From JAZKHT01 sp040385245 (lineage in GTDB: Bacteria; Pseudomonadota; Alphaproteobacteria; Rhodobacterales; Rhodobacteraceae), in assembly GCA_040385245.1 (NCBI GenBank), contig JAZKHT010000009.1, positions 71,197 through 135,196 on the forward strand: a stretch of 64,000 nt of DNA. The letters are read 5' to 3'. Below, piece after piece: positions 9,350-18,501 of this stretch (its first letter is position 1; each line of letters opens with the position of its first letter). The notes below the pieces were generated by a model that was given only the letters and a program-made list of their open reading frames with translations, ran no database searches and was not told where the DNA came from. The position numbers and the translations under genes were made by a program.

Positions 9350-9374
9350 ACTGATTAGCCTGCGCCTAATCAGT
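9350..9374. promoter_or_regulatory. LysR-type operator upstream of the Rieske operon
   Basis: A perfect 9-bp inverted repeat, ACTGATTAG (9350-9358) and CTAATCAGT (9366-9374), is separated by 7 nt. Its core TAG-N7-CTA is a T-N11-A LysR box. It lies 82-106 nt upstream of the Rieske gene start, where LysR recognition sites usually sit, and overlaps the stop codon of the preceding LysR gene. Confidence 0.6.
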
Positions 9375-10305
9375 CACCGCCGCCAGCCAGAATAAGATCG
9401 GCCAACCGTCGCGCAACGGGGGTCAGCACGGCACCCGTGCGCGTGATCAGGCCAAAGGGATCGACCACGATGCCCAGATCGACGGGCAAGATCACATAAG
9501 GCGCATCCGCCGCTGTGGCGAACCGCAGGGCCACGGCGCGGGCCAAGGGGGCGATGGCATTGGACTGCTGCACCAGCGCCAGCGTCAACAGAAACGACGC
9601 CGTGGCCAGCCGCTGCGGCGGTTGCGGCAGGCCAAGCGCGCGCAGGCGCTGCGTCACGGCGCGGGTCAAGACCGCCTCGGGCCCAGGCATGACCCAGTCG
9701 TAGGACATCATCTCCTGCGGGTCGATCTGGGCGGCTTGGGCCAGACGGTGGCCCCGCCGGGCGATCAGCGACACAGGCTCGTCGCCGATAGGGGCGGACA
9801 GGGTCAGTTCGGACTCCAACCCCGGCGGCGCGCGGCCCAGGACAAAGTCGATGCGCCCCGACAGCAATTGCTGCACCAATATGTCGGACGGGCTGACGAT
9901 CACCTCGGTCGTGACATCGGGCAGCGCAAGGCGCGCGGTGCGCAGGGCGGGCAAGACGCGGTCCAGCGCCGGACCTGTCACCGAACCGATCCGCACATGA
10001 CCGCGCCCGCCGCCTGCGATTTCCGTCATTTCCCGATCCGCATCGCGCAATTCGCGCAGGACGCGGGTGGCACGGCGGGCCAGGGCCTGCCCCATCGGGG
10101 TCAGTGCTATGCCGCGCCCAGTGCGGTGATGCACGGATTGGCCGCTGATCCGCTCCACCTCGGCCAAAAGGCGCGACGCGGCGGGTTGGGCAATGCCCAG
10201 CCGTTCGGCCGACAGCCCGATCTGCCCGGTGTCAGCCAGCGCCGCCATCAACCGCAGATGGCTGAGTTTAAGCCCACGGCGCAGAAGGGTATCCGAGTCA
10301 GGCAT
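9370..10305 (-). CDS. LysR-family regulator, GbpR-like, divergent from chvE
   Basis: A 311-aa LysR protein. The HTH region reads KLSHLRLMAALADTGQIGLSAERLGIAQPAASRLLAEVE, followed by a substrate-binding domain. It is divergent from the chvE homologue with 143 nt between starts, the arrangement of gbpR-chvE in Agrobacterium and Azospirillum, where GbpR controls sugar-binding-protein expression. Its role here as a galactose/arabinose-responsive regulator is inferred from that context. The following LysR box raises the alternative that it also controls the Rieske operon. Confidence 0.8.
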   Translation of the reverse strand: MPDSDTLLRRGLKLSHLRLMAALADTGQIGLSAERLGIAQPAASRLLAEVERISGQSVHHRTGRGIALTPMGQALARRATRVLRELRDADREMTEIAGGGRGHVRIGSVTGPALDRVLPALRTARLALPDVTTEVIVSPSDILVQQLLSGRIDFVLGRAPPGLESELTLSAPIGDEPVSLIARRGHRLAQAAQIDPQEMMSYDWVMPGPEAVLTRAVTQRLRALGLPQPPQRLATASFLLTLALVQQSNAIAPLARAVALRFATAADAPYVILPVDLGIVVDPFGLITRTGAVLTPVARRLADLILAGGGD

Positions 10306-10354
10306 ATCATTTCAGCCATAGATATATCATTAAACATTCTTTGACGGATATGAT
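10304..10354. promoter_or_regulatory. Candidate GbpR operator repeats
   Basis: ATATCATT occurs at 10304-10311 and again at 10324-10331, exactly 20 bp apart (two helical turns). An inverted partial copy, ATATGAT, is at 10348-10354. A possible -35 (TTGACG, 10341-10346) for chvE lies among them. This fits a shared divergent control region. Confidence 0.45.
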
Positions 10355-10448
10355 CCGACATTGCAACTGTCCGCCCACGGCTTCGTCGGGGGAAAACCCG
10401 GCGATCTGACCGGTCAAGGCCGCACGCCGTGCGGCGAGGGAGGATCAA

Positions 10449-11513
10449 ATGAATCTCATGAAGAAGGCGCTGACGGCGCTGGCCGCTTCTGCCATGCTCG
10501 CCGTACCGGCACTGGCGCAGGACAAGGGCACCATCGGCATCGCCATGCCGACGCAATCTTCGGCCCGCTGGATTTCGGACGGCCAGTCGATGGTCGAACA
10601 GTTTACCGCCGCAGGCTATGCCACCGATCTGCAATACGCCGAGGATGACATCCCCAACCAGTTGGCGCAGATCGAGAACATGATCACCAAGGGCGTCAAT
10701 GTCCTGGTCATCGCGGCCATCGACGGCACCACCCTGTCGAACGCGCTGGAAAACGCGGCGGCGTCGGGCATCAAGGTCATCGCCTATGACCGCCTGATCC
10801 GTGATAGTGGCAATGTCGATTATTACGCCACCTTCGACAACTTCAAGGTCGGTGTGCAGCAGGCGGAATCGCTTGTCGCTGGTCTGAAAGAGCGTTTCCC
10901 GGATGCAAAGCCGTGGAACGTCGAACTGTTCGGCGGCAGCCCGGACGACAACAACGCCTTCTTCTTCTACGACGGCGCGATGTCGGTGCTGCAACCGATG
11001 ATCGACGCGGGCGATATCGTGATCCAGTCCGGTCAGGTCGGCATGGATGTGGTTGGCACGTTGCGTTGGGATGGGGCAGTTGCCCAAGCCCGCATGGACA
11101 ACCTGTTGTCCGCCAACTACGGCGACAAGCAACTGCATGGCGCGCTGTCGCCCTATGACGGGCTGTCGATCGGGATTTTGTCGTCGGTCAAGGGCGTGGG
11201 CTACGGGTCGGGCGACCTGCCGATGCCGATCGTCACGGGTCAGGATGCCGAAGTGCCGTCGGTCAAGTCGATGATTGCGGGCGAGCAGTATTCGACCGTG
11301 TTCAAGGACACCCGCACGCTGGCCGGTGTGACCGTCAAGATGGTCGATGCCATCCTGTCGGGCGGAGAGCCAGAGATCAACGACACCAGCACCTATGACA
11401 ACGGCGTCAAGGTTGTGCCGTCCTATTTGCTGGAGCCGGTTTCGGTGAACCTGTCCAACTATGAAGAAGTTCTGGTGGGTTCGGGCTACTATACCGCCGA
11501 TCAGCTGAAGTGA
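10449..11513 (+). CDS. chvE: ChvE-like periplasmic sugar-binding protein
   Basis: A 354-aa secreted protein. The first ~22 residues (MNLMKKALTALAAS..., cleavage after ALA or AQ) form a Sec signal. The mature part is a type-I periplasmic binding fold (GIAMPTQSSARWISDGQSM; AAIDGTTLSNALENAAASGIKVIAYDR). This matches the ChvE / multiple-monosaccharide-binding family, which binds arabinose, galactose, xylose or glucose. A strong ribosome-binding site (GGAGG) lies 5-9 nt before ATG 10449. It heads the gguABC and aldonate-dehydratase operon and delivers sugar to GguAB. Confidence 0.88.
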   Translation: MNLMKKALTALAASAMLAVPALAQDKGTIGIAMPTQSSARWISDGQSMVEQFTAAGYATDLQYAEDDIPNQLAQIENMITKGVNVLVIAAIDGTTLSNALENAAASGIKVIAYDRLIRDSGNVDYYATFDNFKVGVQQAESLVAGLKERFPDAKPWNVELFGGSPDDNNAFFFYDGAMSVLQPMIDAGDIVIQSGQVGMDVVGTLRWDGAVAQARMDNLLSANYGDKQLHGALSPYDGLSIGILSSVKGVGYGSGDLPMPIVTGQDAEVPSVKSMIAGEQYSTVFKDTRTLAGVTVKMVDAILSGGEPEINDTSTYDNGVKVVPSYLLEPVSVNLSNYEEVLVGSGYYTADQLK

Positions 11514-11525
11514 TCAAAGACCGGT

Positions 11526-11545
11526 CCCGCCGCCACGGTGGCGGG
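11526..11545 (+). promoter_or_regulatory. Intercistronic hairpin after chvE
   Basis: CCCGCC at 11526-11531 pairs with GGCGGG at 11540-11545 in the 55-nt chvE-gguA gap. Such stem-loops often protect the binding-protein message and cause its higher expression. There is no T-run, so full termination is unlikely. Confidence 0.4.
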
Positions 11546-11568
11546 GCCACGTCAAAAGGGGGGATCGC

Positions 11569-13098
11569 ATGACGACGCTGCTGGAAATGCGGGGGATCAG
11601 CAAGGTCTTCCCGGGCGTGCGCGCGCTGGACCACGTCAATCTGACGGTGGAAGCGGGTGAGATCCACGCGATCTGCGGTGAAAACGGGGCCGGGAAATCT
11701 ACCCTGATGAAGGTGCTGTCGGGCATCTATCCCCACGGCAGCTATGACGGCGACATCTTCTATGACGGCCAGCCCCTGGCCAACCGGTCCATCTCGGACT
11801 CGGAAAAGAAGGGGATCATCATCATCCATCAGGAACTGGCGCTGGTGCCTTTGCTGTCGATTGCCGAAAACCTGTTTCTGGGCAACGAGGTGGCAAAGGG
11901 CGGCGTGATCAATTGGCCGGACACCTTTCAGCGCACCGAGGCGCTGTTGAAGAAGGTCGGTCTGTTTGACCCGCCTGCGACCAAGGTAGAAAAGCTGGGC
12001 GTCGGCAAACAGCAACTGATCGAGATCGCCAAGGCGCTGGCCAAAGACGTGCGGCTGCTGATTCTGGATGAACCCACCGCCGCCTTGCAGGAAAACGACA
12101 GTCAAAAGCTGCTGGACCTGTTGCTGGAGCTAAAGGCGCAGGGCATAACCTCGATCCTGATATCCCACAAGCTGAACGAAATTTCCCGCGTTGCCGACCG
12201 CATCACCATCCTGCGCGACGGGGCGACGGTGTCGACGCTGAACGCCGCCGATATTTCCGAAGAACGCATCATCCGGGACATGGTCGGGCGCGACATGGCG
12301 CATCGCTATCCTGATCGCGACCCGCACCTGGGCGAGGTGTTGCTGGACGTGGCGAACTGGAATGTCTGGCACCCAGAACAGCAGGGCCGCCAGATGATCC
12401 GCGACGTGTCCTTTCACGTCCGCAAGGGCGAGATCGTGGGCATCGCCGGCCTGATGGGCGCGGGGCGCACCGAACTTGCCATGAGCCTGTTTGGCTATTC
12501 CTACGGGCGCAACATCAGTGGCACCCTGCGCATCGGCGGCAAGGTCGTTGACACGTCAACCGTGGCCAAGGCCATTGACGCGGGCCTTGCCTATGTGACC
12601 GAGGACCGCAAGGCGCTGGGTCTGGTGCTGGAAGAACCCATCCTGCGCAACATCACGCTGGCCAATCTGGCGGGCGTGTCAAAGCGGGGCGTGCTGTCCA
12701 AGGGGCGCGAACAGCAGGTGGCCGAAGGCTATCGCCGCGCGATGTCGATCCGCACGCCAAGCGTTTTTCAAAAGGTGGTCAACCTGTCGGGCGGCAATCA
12801 GCAAAAGGTCGTGCTGTCCAAATGGCTGTTCGCCGATCCGCAGGTTCTGATTCTGGACGAACCCACGCGCGGCATCGACGTTGGCGCGAAATTCGAGATT
12901 TATACGATCATGAACGATCTGGCCGCCCAAGGCCGGGGCGTTGTGATGATCAGCTCTGAAATGCCCGAACTGTTGGGCATGTGCGACCGCATCTATGTAG
13001 TGAACGAAGGCCGGATCATGGGCGAATTGTCCCGGGCCGAGGCCAGTCAGGAACGGATCATGGGGCTGATCCTGAAACAGCAAGGAAAGGTGGCGTGA
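11569..13098 (+). CDS. gguA: Multiple-sugar ABC transporter ATPase GguA
   Basis: A 509-aa ATPase with two nucleotide-binding domains, the usual layout of MglA/GguA carbohydrate importers. The first has Walker A GENGAGKST near residue 38 and Walker B LLILDEPTAAL. The second has a degenerate Walker A (GLMGAGRTEL), signature LSGGNQQKVVLSKWL and LILDEPTRGIDVG. It energises import of the sugar bound by ChvE. Its stop overlaps the gguB start by one base (TGATG), indicating translational coupling. Confidence 0.9.
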   Translation: MTTLLEMRGISKVFPGVRALDHVNLTVEAGEIHAICGENGAGKSTLMKVLSGIYPHGSYDGDIFYDGQPLANRSISDSEKKGIIIIHQELALVPLLSIAENLFLGNEVAKGGVINWPDTFQRTEALLKKVGLFDPPATKVEKLGVGKQQLIEIAKALAKDVRLLILDEPTAALQENDSQKLLDLLLELKAQGITSILISHKLNEISRVADRITILRDGATVSTLNAADISEERIIRDMVGRDMAHRYPDRDPHLGEVLLDVANWNVWHPEQQGRQMIRDVSFHVRKGEIVGIAGLMGAGRTELAMSLFGYSYGRNISGTLRIGGKVVDTSTVAKAIDAGLAYVTEDRKALGLVLEEPILRNITLANLAGVSKRGVLSKGREQQVAEGYRRAMSIRTPSVFQKVVNLSGGNQQKVVLSKWLFADPQVLILDEPTRGIDVGAKFEIYTIMNDLAAQGRGVVMISSEMPELLGMCDRIYVVNEGRIMGELSRAEASQERIMGLILKQQGKVA

Positions 13099-14324
13099 TG
13101 GCCGAAACGACTTCAGCCGCGAGCGGCAAGGGCCTGGGCGCGCATCTGGGCGGGCATCTGCGCGAAAACGGCATGATTATTGCGCTGGTGGCCATCGTGG
13201 TCTTTTTCCTGATCATGGTGCGGCTGCGTGAAGGTGTCGATTTCCTGTCGGCGCAGAACATCACCAATCTGTTCCTCCAAAACTCGTATGTCATCATCAT
13301 GGCGCTGGGGATGCTGCTGGTGATCGTCGCCGGGCATATCGACCTGTCCATCGGGTCGGTCGTGGGGTTCACCGGGGCGGTGGCGGCGGTGCTGTCGGTA
13401 AACATGGATTGGCCAGTCTGGGCCGTTATCCCGACCTGCCTGTTCGTCGGGCTGCTGATCGGTGCGGCGCAAGGGTATTGGATTGCCTATTGGCGCATCC
13501 CGTCGTTCATCGTGACGCTGGCGGGGATGCTGGTCTTTCGCGGCCTGACGCTGTGGTTGCTGAACGGCCAGAACGTCGGCCCGTTCCCCAAGTCGTTTCA
13601 GTCGCTGTCCACCGGGTTCATCCCGGATATTCCCGCCCTTGGCGATGCGATACGCGGCGCGCTTGCGGTTGAACGGCTGAACACCGCGGCGCTGTTGATC
13701 GTCTGCGTTGTTGCCATTGCAATCCTGTGGTTGGGCTGGCGCGCCCGCGCCCGGGATGCCGAGTTTGGCATCGCACAGGAACCCATGGCGATCTTTGTGA
13801 TCCGCAACGCCGTGGTCACGCTGGCGCTGCTGTTTGTCGGCTACAAACTGGCCAGCTTTCGCGGCTTGCCGAACGTGGTGATCGTGCTGGGCCTGTTGAC
13901 GGTGCTGTATGCCTTTTTCACCGAAAACACCACGACGGGGCGGCGCATCTATGCCTTGGGCGGCAACGAAAAGGCCGCGCGCCTGTCGGGGATCAAGACC
14001 GACCGGCTGGTGTTCCTGACGTTCTGCAACATGGGCGTGCTTGCCGCATTGGCGGGCATGATCGTGGCCGCGCGGTTGAATTCGTCCACCCCCAAGGCGG
14101 GTGCCGGGTTCGAGTTGGACGTGATCGCCGCCGTGTTCATCGGGGGCGCGTCGATGTCGGGCGGGGTCGGCAAGATCATCGGCGTTGTCGTCGGCGCGCT
14201 GATCATGGGGGTGATGAACAACGGCATGTCGATCATGGGCATCGGCATTGATTACCAGCAGGTGATCAAGGGGCTGGTGCTGCTGGCGGCGGTGATTTTC
14301 GATGTCTACAACAAGAACAAGTAA
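13098..14324 (+). CDS. gguB: Multiple-sugar ABC transporter permease GguB
   Basis: A 408-aa integral membrane protein of the BPD_transp_2 (MglC/RbsC/GguB) family. It has about ten hydrophobic helices and the conserved AGHIDLSIGSVVGFTGAVAA block and GGNEKAARLSGI cytoplasmic loop that contacts the ATPase. The start overlaps the gguA stop. The extra ~60-residue hydrophilic and helical region near residues 160-230 is typical of the longer GguB branch. Confidence 0.9.
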   Translation: MAETTSAASGKGLGAHLGGHLRENGMIIALVAIVVFFLIMVRLREGVDFLSAQNITNLFLQNSYVIIMALGMLLVIVAGHIDLSIGSVVGFTGAVAAVLSVNMDWPVWAVIPTCLFVGLLIGAAQGYWIAYWRIPSFIVTLAGMLVFRGLTLWLLNGQNVGPFPKSFQSLSTGFIPDIPALGDAIRGALAVERLNTAALLIVCVVAIAILWLGWRARARDAEFGIAQEPMAIFVIRNAVVTLALLFVGYKLASFRGLPNVVIVLGLLTVLYAFFTENTTTGRRIYALGGNEKAARLSGIKTDRLVFLTFCNMGVLAALAGMIVAARLNSSTPKAGAGFELDVIAAVFIGGASMSGGVGKIIGVVVGALIMGVMNNGMSIMGIGIDYQQVIKGLVLLAAVIFDVYNKNK

Positions 14325-14333
14325 GGGACCGAC

Positions 14334-15323
14334 ATGCTGATCTCGCAAATCCTGCGCCCGGATGGCGGCGTGGCCGTCGTCATCCGCAACGGCACCGAGG
14401 CCGCGATTCTGCGCGGCACCGACAGCACCTATGCCCTTGCGACCGATGCCGCCACCTCGCGCCGCCCGCTGACCGCGCTGATTGCGGAACGCGGGTTGGG
14501 CGAGGCGGTCGATCTTCAGGCGCTGGCGGCTGCCGGTCGGATCACCCTGCCTGTCACCCACCCCGATCCGGCCCATCTCCACCTGACCGGCACCGGGCTG
14601 ACGCATCTGGGATCGGCGGCGGCGCGCGATGCAATGCACACCACGTTGCAATCGGACACGCTGTCGGACTCGATGAAGATGTTCCGGATGGGTCTTGAGG
14701 CTGGCCGCCCCGCAGCGGGCAGCGTCGGCGTGCAGCCCGAATGGTTCTACAAGGGCAACGGCACCACCGCCGTCGCCCCCGGGGCCCCCCTGACATCACC
14801 CGGCTTTGCGCTGGATGGCGGCGAAGAGCCTGAAATTGCAGGCATCTACATCATCGCCCCAGACACCACCCCCTGCCGCATCGGTTGGGCATTGGCGAAC
14901 GAATTTTCCGACCATGTGACAGAGCGGATAAATTATCTGTATCTGGCCCATTCCAAACTGCGCGAGGCGTCGTTCGGCCCGGAAATCCTGATCGGCGACC
15001 TGCCCGCCGATGTGCGTGGCACATCCCGCATCCGCCGGGATGGCGCGGTGATCTGGGAAAAGCCGTTTCTGAGCGGCGAGGCGAACATGTCCCACACCTT
15101 TGCCAATCTGGAACACCACCACTTCAAATACGACATCTTCCGCCGCCCCGGCGATCTGCATGTGCATATGTTCGGGACGGCCACGCTCAGCTTTGCCGAT
15201 GGTGTTGCGACCCAACCCGGCGATATGTTCGAGATCGAGGCCGCACCCTTTGGCCTGCCGCTGCAAAATCCCCTTGCCGCCGCCCCTGCCCTTTCGGGTG
15301 CGGTTGCCGTCCTTGCCCTGTGA
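14334..15323 (+). CDS. gguC: GguC / AraD1-family protein (FAH-fold, putative 2-keto-3-deoxyarabonate dehydratase)
   Basis: A 329-aa protein nine nt after gguB. Sequence and position match GguC, placed in the AraD1 / fumarylacetoacetate-hydrolase-like group; the C-terminal half has GWALANEFSDHVTE and a metal-site-like HTFANLEHHHF stretch. In this group an L-2-keto-3-deoxyarabonate dehydratase role has been proposed. That would place it one step after the IlvD-type dehydratase in the same operon. The activity is inferred from family and context. Confidence 0.75.
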   Translation: MLISQILRPDGGVAVVIRNGTEAAILRGTDSTYALATDAATSRRPLTALIAERGLGEAVDLQALAAAGRITLPVTHPDPAHLHLTGTGLTHLGSAAARDAMHTTLQSDTLSDSMKMFRMGLEAGRPAAGSVGVQPEWFYKGNGTTAVAPGAPLTSPGFALDGGEEPEIAGIYIIAPDTTPCRIGWALANEFSDHVTERINYLYLAHSKLREASFGPEILIGDLPADVRGTSRIRRDGAVIWEKPFLSGEANMSHTFANLEHHHFKYDIFRRPGDLHVHMFGTATLSFADGVATQPGDMFEIEAAPFGLPLQNPLAAAPALSGAVAVLAL

Positions 15324-15334
15324 AAGAGACCGAC

Positions 15335-17077
15335 ATGACCTTCAAACCCGCCGCCTGGCCCCGCAAACTGCGCTCGCAGGAATGGTTCGGCGGCACGTCC
15401 AAGGATTCGATCTATCATCGCGGCTGGATGAAGAACCAAGGGTTCCCGCCCGATCTGTTTGACGGTCGCCCTGTCATCGGCATCCTGAACACCTGGTCGG
15501 AACTGACGCCCTGCAACGCGCATCTGAACGACCTTGCCCAGCGGGTGAAGAACGGCATCTACGAGGCGGGCGGCTTCCCGGTCGAGGTGCCGGTGTTTTC
15601 GGCGTCAGAATCCGCGTTCCGCCCCACCGCGATGATGTTCCGCAACCTTGCCGCCATGGCGGTCGAAGAGCAGATGCGCGGGCAGCCGATGGATGGCTGT
15701 GTGCTGCTGGTCGGCTGCGACAAGACCACGCCCAGCCTGCTGATGGCCGCCGCATCGACCGATCTGCCGTCGATCATCGTGACCGGCGGGCCGATGCTGA
15801 ACGGATACTACAAGAACGAACGCGTCGGGTCCGGCACCCACCTATGGAAATTTTCCGAAGCCGTGAAGGCCGGAGAGATGACCCGCGAAGAATTCGTCGA
15901 GGCCGAGGCGTCGATGTCCCGGTCGCCGGGGTCGTGCAACACCATGGGCACCGCCAGCACGATGGCGTCGATGGCCGAGGCGCTGGGGATGGCGCTGTCG
16001 GGCAACGCGGCGATTCCGGCGGTCGACAGCCGCCGCCGTGTGATGGCGCAACTGACCGGGCGGCGCATCGTGCAGATGGTCAAGGATGACCTGAAACCGT
16101 CGGACATCCTGACCAAACAGGCGTTTGAAAATGCCATCCGCACCAATGGCGCAATCGGCGGGTCCACCAATGCGGTGATCCATCTTCTGGCCATCGCAGG
16201 ACGGGTCGGTGTCGATCTGACGCTGGACGACTGGGATCGCTGCGGGCGCGATGTGCCGACGATCGTCAACCTGATGCCATCGGGCAAATACCTGATGGAG
16301 GAATTCTTTTACGCAGGCGGCCTGCCCGTCGTGATCAAACGCTTGGGCGAGGCGGGCCTGTTGCACAAGGACGCGCTGACGGTGTCGGGCACATCGATGT
16401 GGGATCAGGTCAAGGATGTGGTGAACCACAACCCCGATGTGATCCTGCCCACCGACAAGGCGCTGACGCAATCTGGCGGCGTCGTCGTGGTCAAGGGCAA
16501 CCTTGCCCCGAACGGTGCGGTGCTGAAACCATCTGCCGCCACCCCTGCGCTGATGACCCACCGGGGCCGCGCGGTCGTGTTCGAGGACATTGACGACTAC
16601 AAGGCCAAGATCAACGACGAGGCGTTGGACATCGATGAGACCTGCGTGATGGTGCTGAAGAACTGCGGCCCAAAGGGTTATCCCGGTATGGCCGAGGTGG
16701 GAAACATGGGCCTGCCGCCCAAGGTGTTGCGCAAGGGGATTACCGACATGGTGCGGATTTCTGACGCGCGGATGTCGGGCACGGCCTATGGCACGGTCTG
16801 CCTGCACACCTCGCCCGAGGCGGCTGCAGGTGGACCCTTGGCCGTCGTGCAGAATGGCGATTTCATCGAGCTTGACGTGCCGAACCGTCGCCTGCATCTG
16901 GATATTTCCGATGCCGAACTGGCCGCACGATTGGCAGCATGGACCCCGCGCGTCACCCCGCCCGATGGGGGTTATGCCCGCCTGCACAGCCTGCATGTGA
17001 TGGGGGCGGATACCGGCGCGGACCTTGATTTCCTGAAAGGCTGCCGTGGCGCGCCGGTCGGAAAGGACAGCCACTGA
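15335..17077 (+). CDS. IlvD/Edd-family aldonate dehydratase (L-arabonate / galactonate type)
   Basis: A 580-aa protein of the [Fe-S] dehydratase family. Conserved pieces include ILNTWSELTPCNAHLNDLA, GCDKTTPSLLMAAAS and SPGSCNTMGTASTM, supplying the cluster cysteines and Mg-binding region. The RSQEWFGG start and overall length match L-arabinonate dehydratases rather than IlvD (dihydroxyacid) or Edd. It removes water from the sugar acid to give a 2-keto-3-deoxy acid. Its stop overlaps the downstream dehydrogenase start (TGATG). An in-frame start far upstream overlaps gguC and was rejected. Confidence 0.85.
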   Translation: MTFKPAAWPRKLRSQEWFGGTSKDSIYHRGWMKNQGFPPDLFDGRPVIGILNTWSELTPCNAHLNDLAQRVKNGIYEAGGFPVEVPVFSASESAFRPTAMMFRNLAAMAVEEQMRGQPMDGCVLLVGCDKTTPSLLMAAASTDLPSIIVTGGPMLNGYYKNERVGSGTHLWKFSEAVKAGEMTREEFVEAEASMSRSPGSCNTMGTASTMASMAEALGMALSGNAAIPAVDSRRRVMAQLTGRRIVQMVKDDLKPSDILTKQAFENAIRTNGAIGGSTNAVIHLLAIAGRVGVDLTLDDWDRCGRDVPTIVNLMPSGKYLMEEFFYAGGLPVVIKRLGEAGLLHKDALTVSGTSMWDQVKDVVNHNPDVILPTDKALTQSGGVVVVKGNLAPNGAVLKPSAATPALMTHRGRAVVFEDIDDYKAKINDEALDIDETCVMVLKNCGPKGYPGMAEVGNMGLPPKVLRKGITDMVRISDARMSGTAYGTVCLHTSPEAAAGGPLAVVQNGDFIELDVPNRRLHLDISDAELAARLAAWTPRVTPPDGGYARLHSLHVMGADTGADLDFLKGCRGAPVGKDSH

Positions 17078-17982
17078 TGAAGATCGCCCTTGTTGGCATC
17101 GGCAAGATCGCGCGGGATCAGCACGTCCCCGCCATTGCCGCCAGCCCCGATTGGGAATTGGCCGCAACCGTGAGCCGGTCAGGCACGGTGGAGGGGGTCG
17201 CGTCCCACAGCGATTTTGCAGAAATGCTGTCTGCGCGGCCCGACATTCCGGTCATCTCGTTGTGCCTGCCGCCGCAACCGCGCTTTGCCTATGCGCAGGC
17301 CGCGCTGAACGCTGGCCGCCACGTCATGCTGGAAAAGCCCCCCGGTCAATCCTTGGCCGAGGTGCACGCCCTGACCGCATTGGCGCAGGCCAAGGGCGTC
17401 ACGCTGTACGCGACATGGCACAGCCGCATGGCGCATGGTGTGGCCGAGGCCCGCGTCTGGCTGGCCGACAAAATCATCCGCAGCGCCCATATCACCTGGC
17501 GCGAGGATGTTCGCAAATGGCACCCTGGACAGAATTGGGTGTTTGAACCGGGTGGCATGGGCGTTTTCGATCCGGGCATCAACGCCCTGTCGATCCTGAC
17601 GGCCATTCTGCCCGCCCCGGTGCATGTGACCGCCGCCACGCTGGAATTCCCCGAAAACCGCGACACGCCGATTGCGGCGCAGATCAGCTTTAGCGGCAAT
17701 GTGACGGCGGATTTCGACTGGCGTCAGACCGGCCCGCAGACATGGGACATCACGGTTGAAACCGACGCCGGTACCCTGCTGTTGCGCGACGGTGGCGCAC
17801 AGCTTTTCGTTGACGGCACATTGGTCAGCCAAGGCCCAGACCGGGAATACCCGTCACTTTACGCGCGCATGGCCGATCTGGTGCGACGGGGCCAATCCGA
17901 CGTGGACCTGGCCCCGATGGTGCATGTTGCAGACGCGCTGACCTTGGGCAAACGCCTGACGGTGGCACTGTTTCAGTTTTAA
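17077..17982 (+). CDS. Gfo/Idh/MocA-family aldose 1-dehydrogenase (D-galactose / L-arabinose)
   Basis: A 301-aa NAD(P)-dependent oxidoreductase. The N-terminal Rossmann motif is IALVGIGKIARDQHVPAI, followed by VMLEKPP and the catalytic-region FEPGGMGVFDPGINAL. It resembles galactose/arabinose 1-dehydrogenases of alphaproteobacteria, which oxidise the aldose to a lactone. With the dehydratase and GguC it makes most of a non-phosphorylative pathway. The lactonase and 2-oxoglutarate-semialdehyde dehydrogenase are not in this operon. Confidence 0.82.
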   Translation: MKIALVGIGKIARDQHVPAIAASPDWELAATVSRSGTVEGVASHSDFAEMLSARPDIPVISLCLPPQPRFAYAQAALNAGRHVMLEKPPGQSLAEVHALTALAQAKGVTLYATWHSRMAHGVAEARVWLADKIIRSAHITWREDVRKWHPGQNWVFEPGGMGVFDPGINALSILTAILPAPVHVTAATLEFPENRDTPIAAQISFSGNVTADFDWRQTGPQTWDITVETDAGTLLLRDGGAQLFVDGTLVSQGPDREYPSLYARMADLVRRGQSDVDLAPMVHVADALTLGKRLTVALFQF

Positions 17983-18022
17983 GAAAAACGGTGTCCACCT
18001 GTCGCGACGCGCGCCGGTCAGA

Positions 18023-18322
18023 TCAAAGCCGCGCCATCTTCAGCGACTGGCGGCCCTTGCCCGTCGACAGCAAACAGATGTTGTTCCCAACTTGGGTCGT
18101 GACAGTCCAGGTTTTAAAGCCGGGTGCGGCGAAAATTTCGATCTGATCGCCACTTGCGGCACGATGTTCGCCCAGACTTTGTTCCTGAAAACGCTGTTTC
18201 AGCCGGGCGACCACTTGCGTCCGGTCAGCGCAAGTTACTGTTTCACCAGCATAAACCGCTGTCGAAGCAAAAGGTGAGGTCATCAACAGGGCCAGGGTCA
18301 GGCGGGAAAGGATTCGGGTCAT
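18023..18322 (-). CDS. Small secreted protein of unknown function
   Basis: A 99-aa protein with a Sec signal (hydrophobic run LTLALLMTSPFASTAVYA, likely cleavage after VYAG or YA). The ~75-residue mature domain has two cysteines (in VTCADRT and NNICLL) that could form a disulfide. The pattern (QVVARLKQRFQEQSLGEHR ... TWTVTTQVGNNICLLSTG) is seen in small periplasmic proteins of Rhodobacteraceae. No function is known. It stands alone between the sugar operon and the MFS gene. Confidence 0.65.
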   Translation of the reverse strand: MTRILSRLTLALLMTSPFASTAVYAGETVTCADRTQVVARLKQRFQEQSLGEHRAASGDQIEIFAAPGFKTWTVTTQVGNNICLLSTGKGRQSLKMARL

Positions 18323-18501
18323 GGGGACTCTCGGTCAGGGAATTTGGTGCAGCATACGCGCTGATTCTGCCACGGCCAGCCTGCAATTTTCGGGCGGGCG
18401 GAACCTTGCTTGGCGTCGCCATCCGCCCTGTCCGCGTCGCCCCCGGACTTGCTGCGTCGCGCCCGTCACGCTAGCACAGATACACCGAACAAGGTCTTTC
18501 C

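Noticed and set aside
13113..14651. Long open frame antisense to gguB and gguC
   Set aside because: High-GC shadow rich in Arg, His and Gln. The sense strand encodes well-recognised transporter and GguC proteins.
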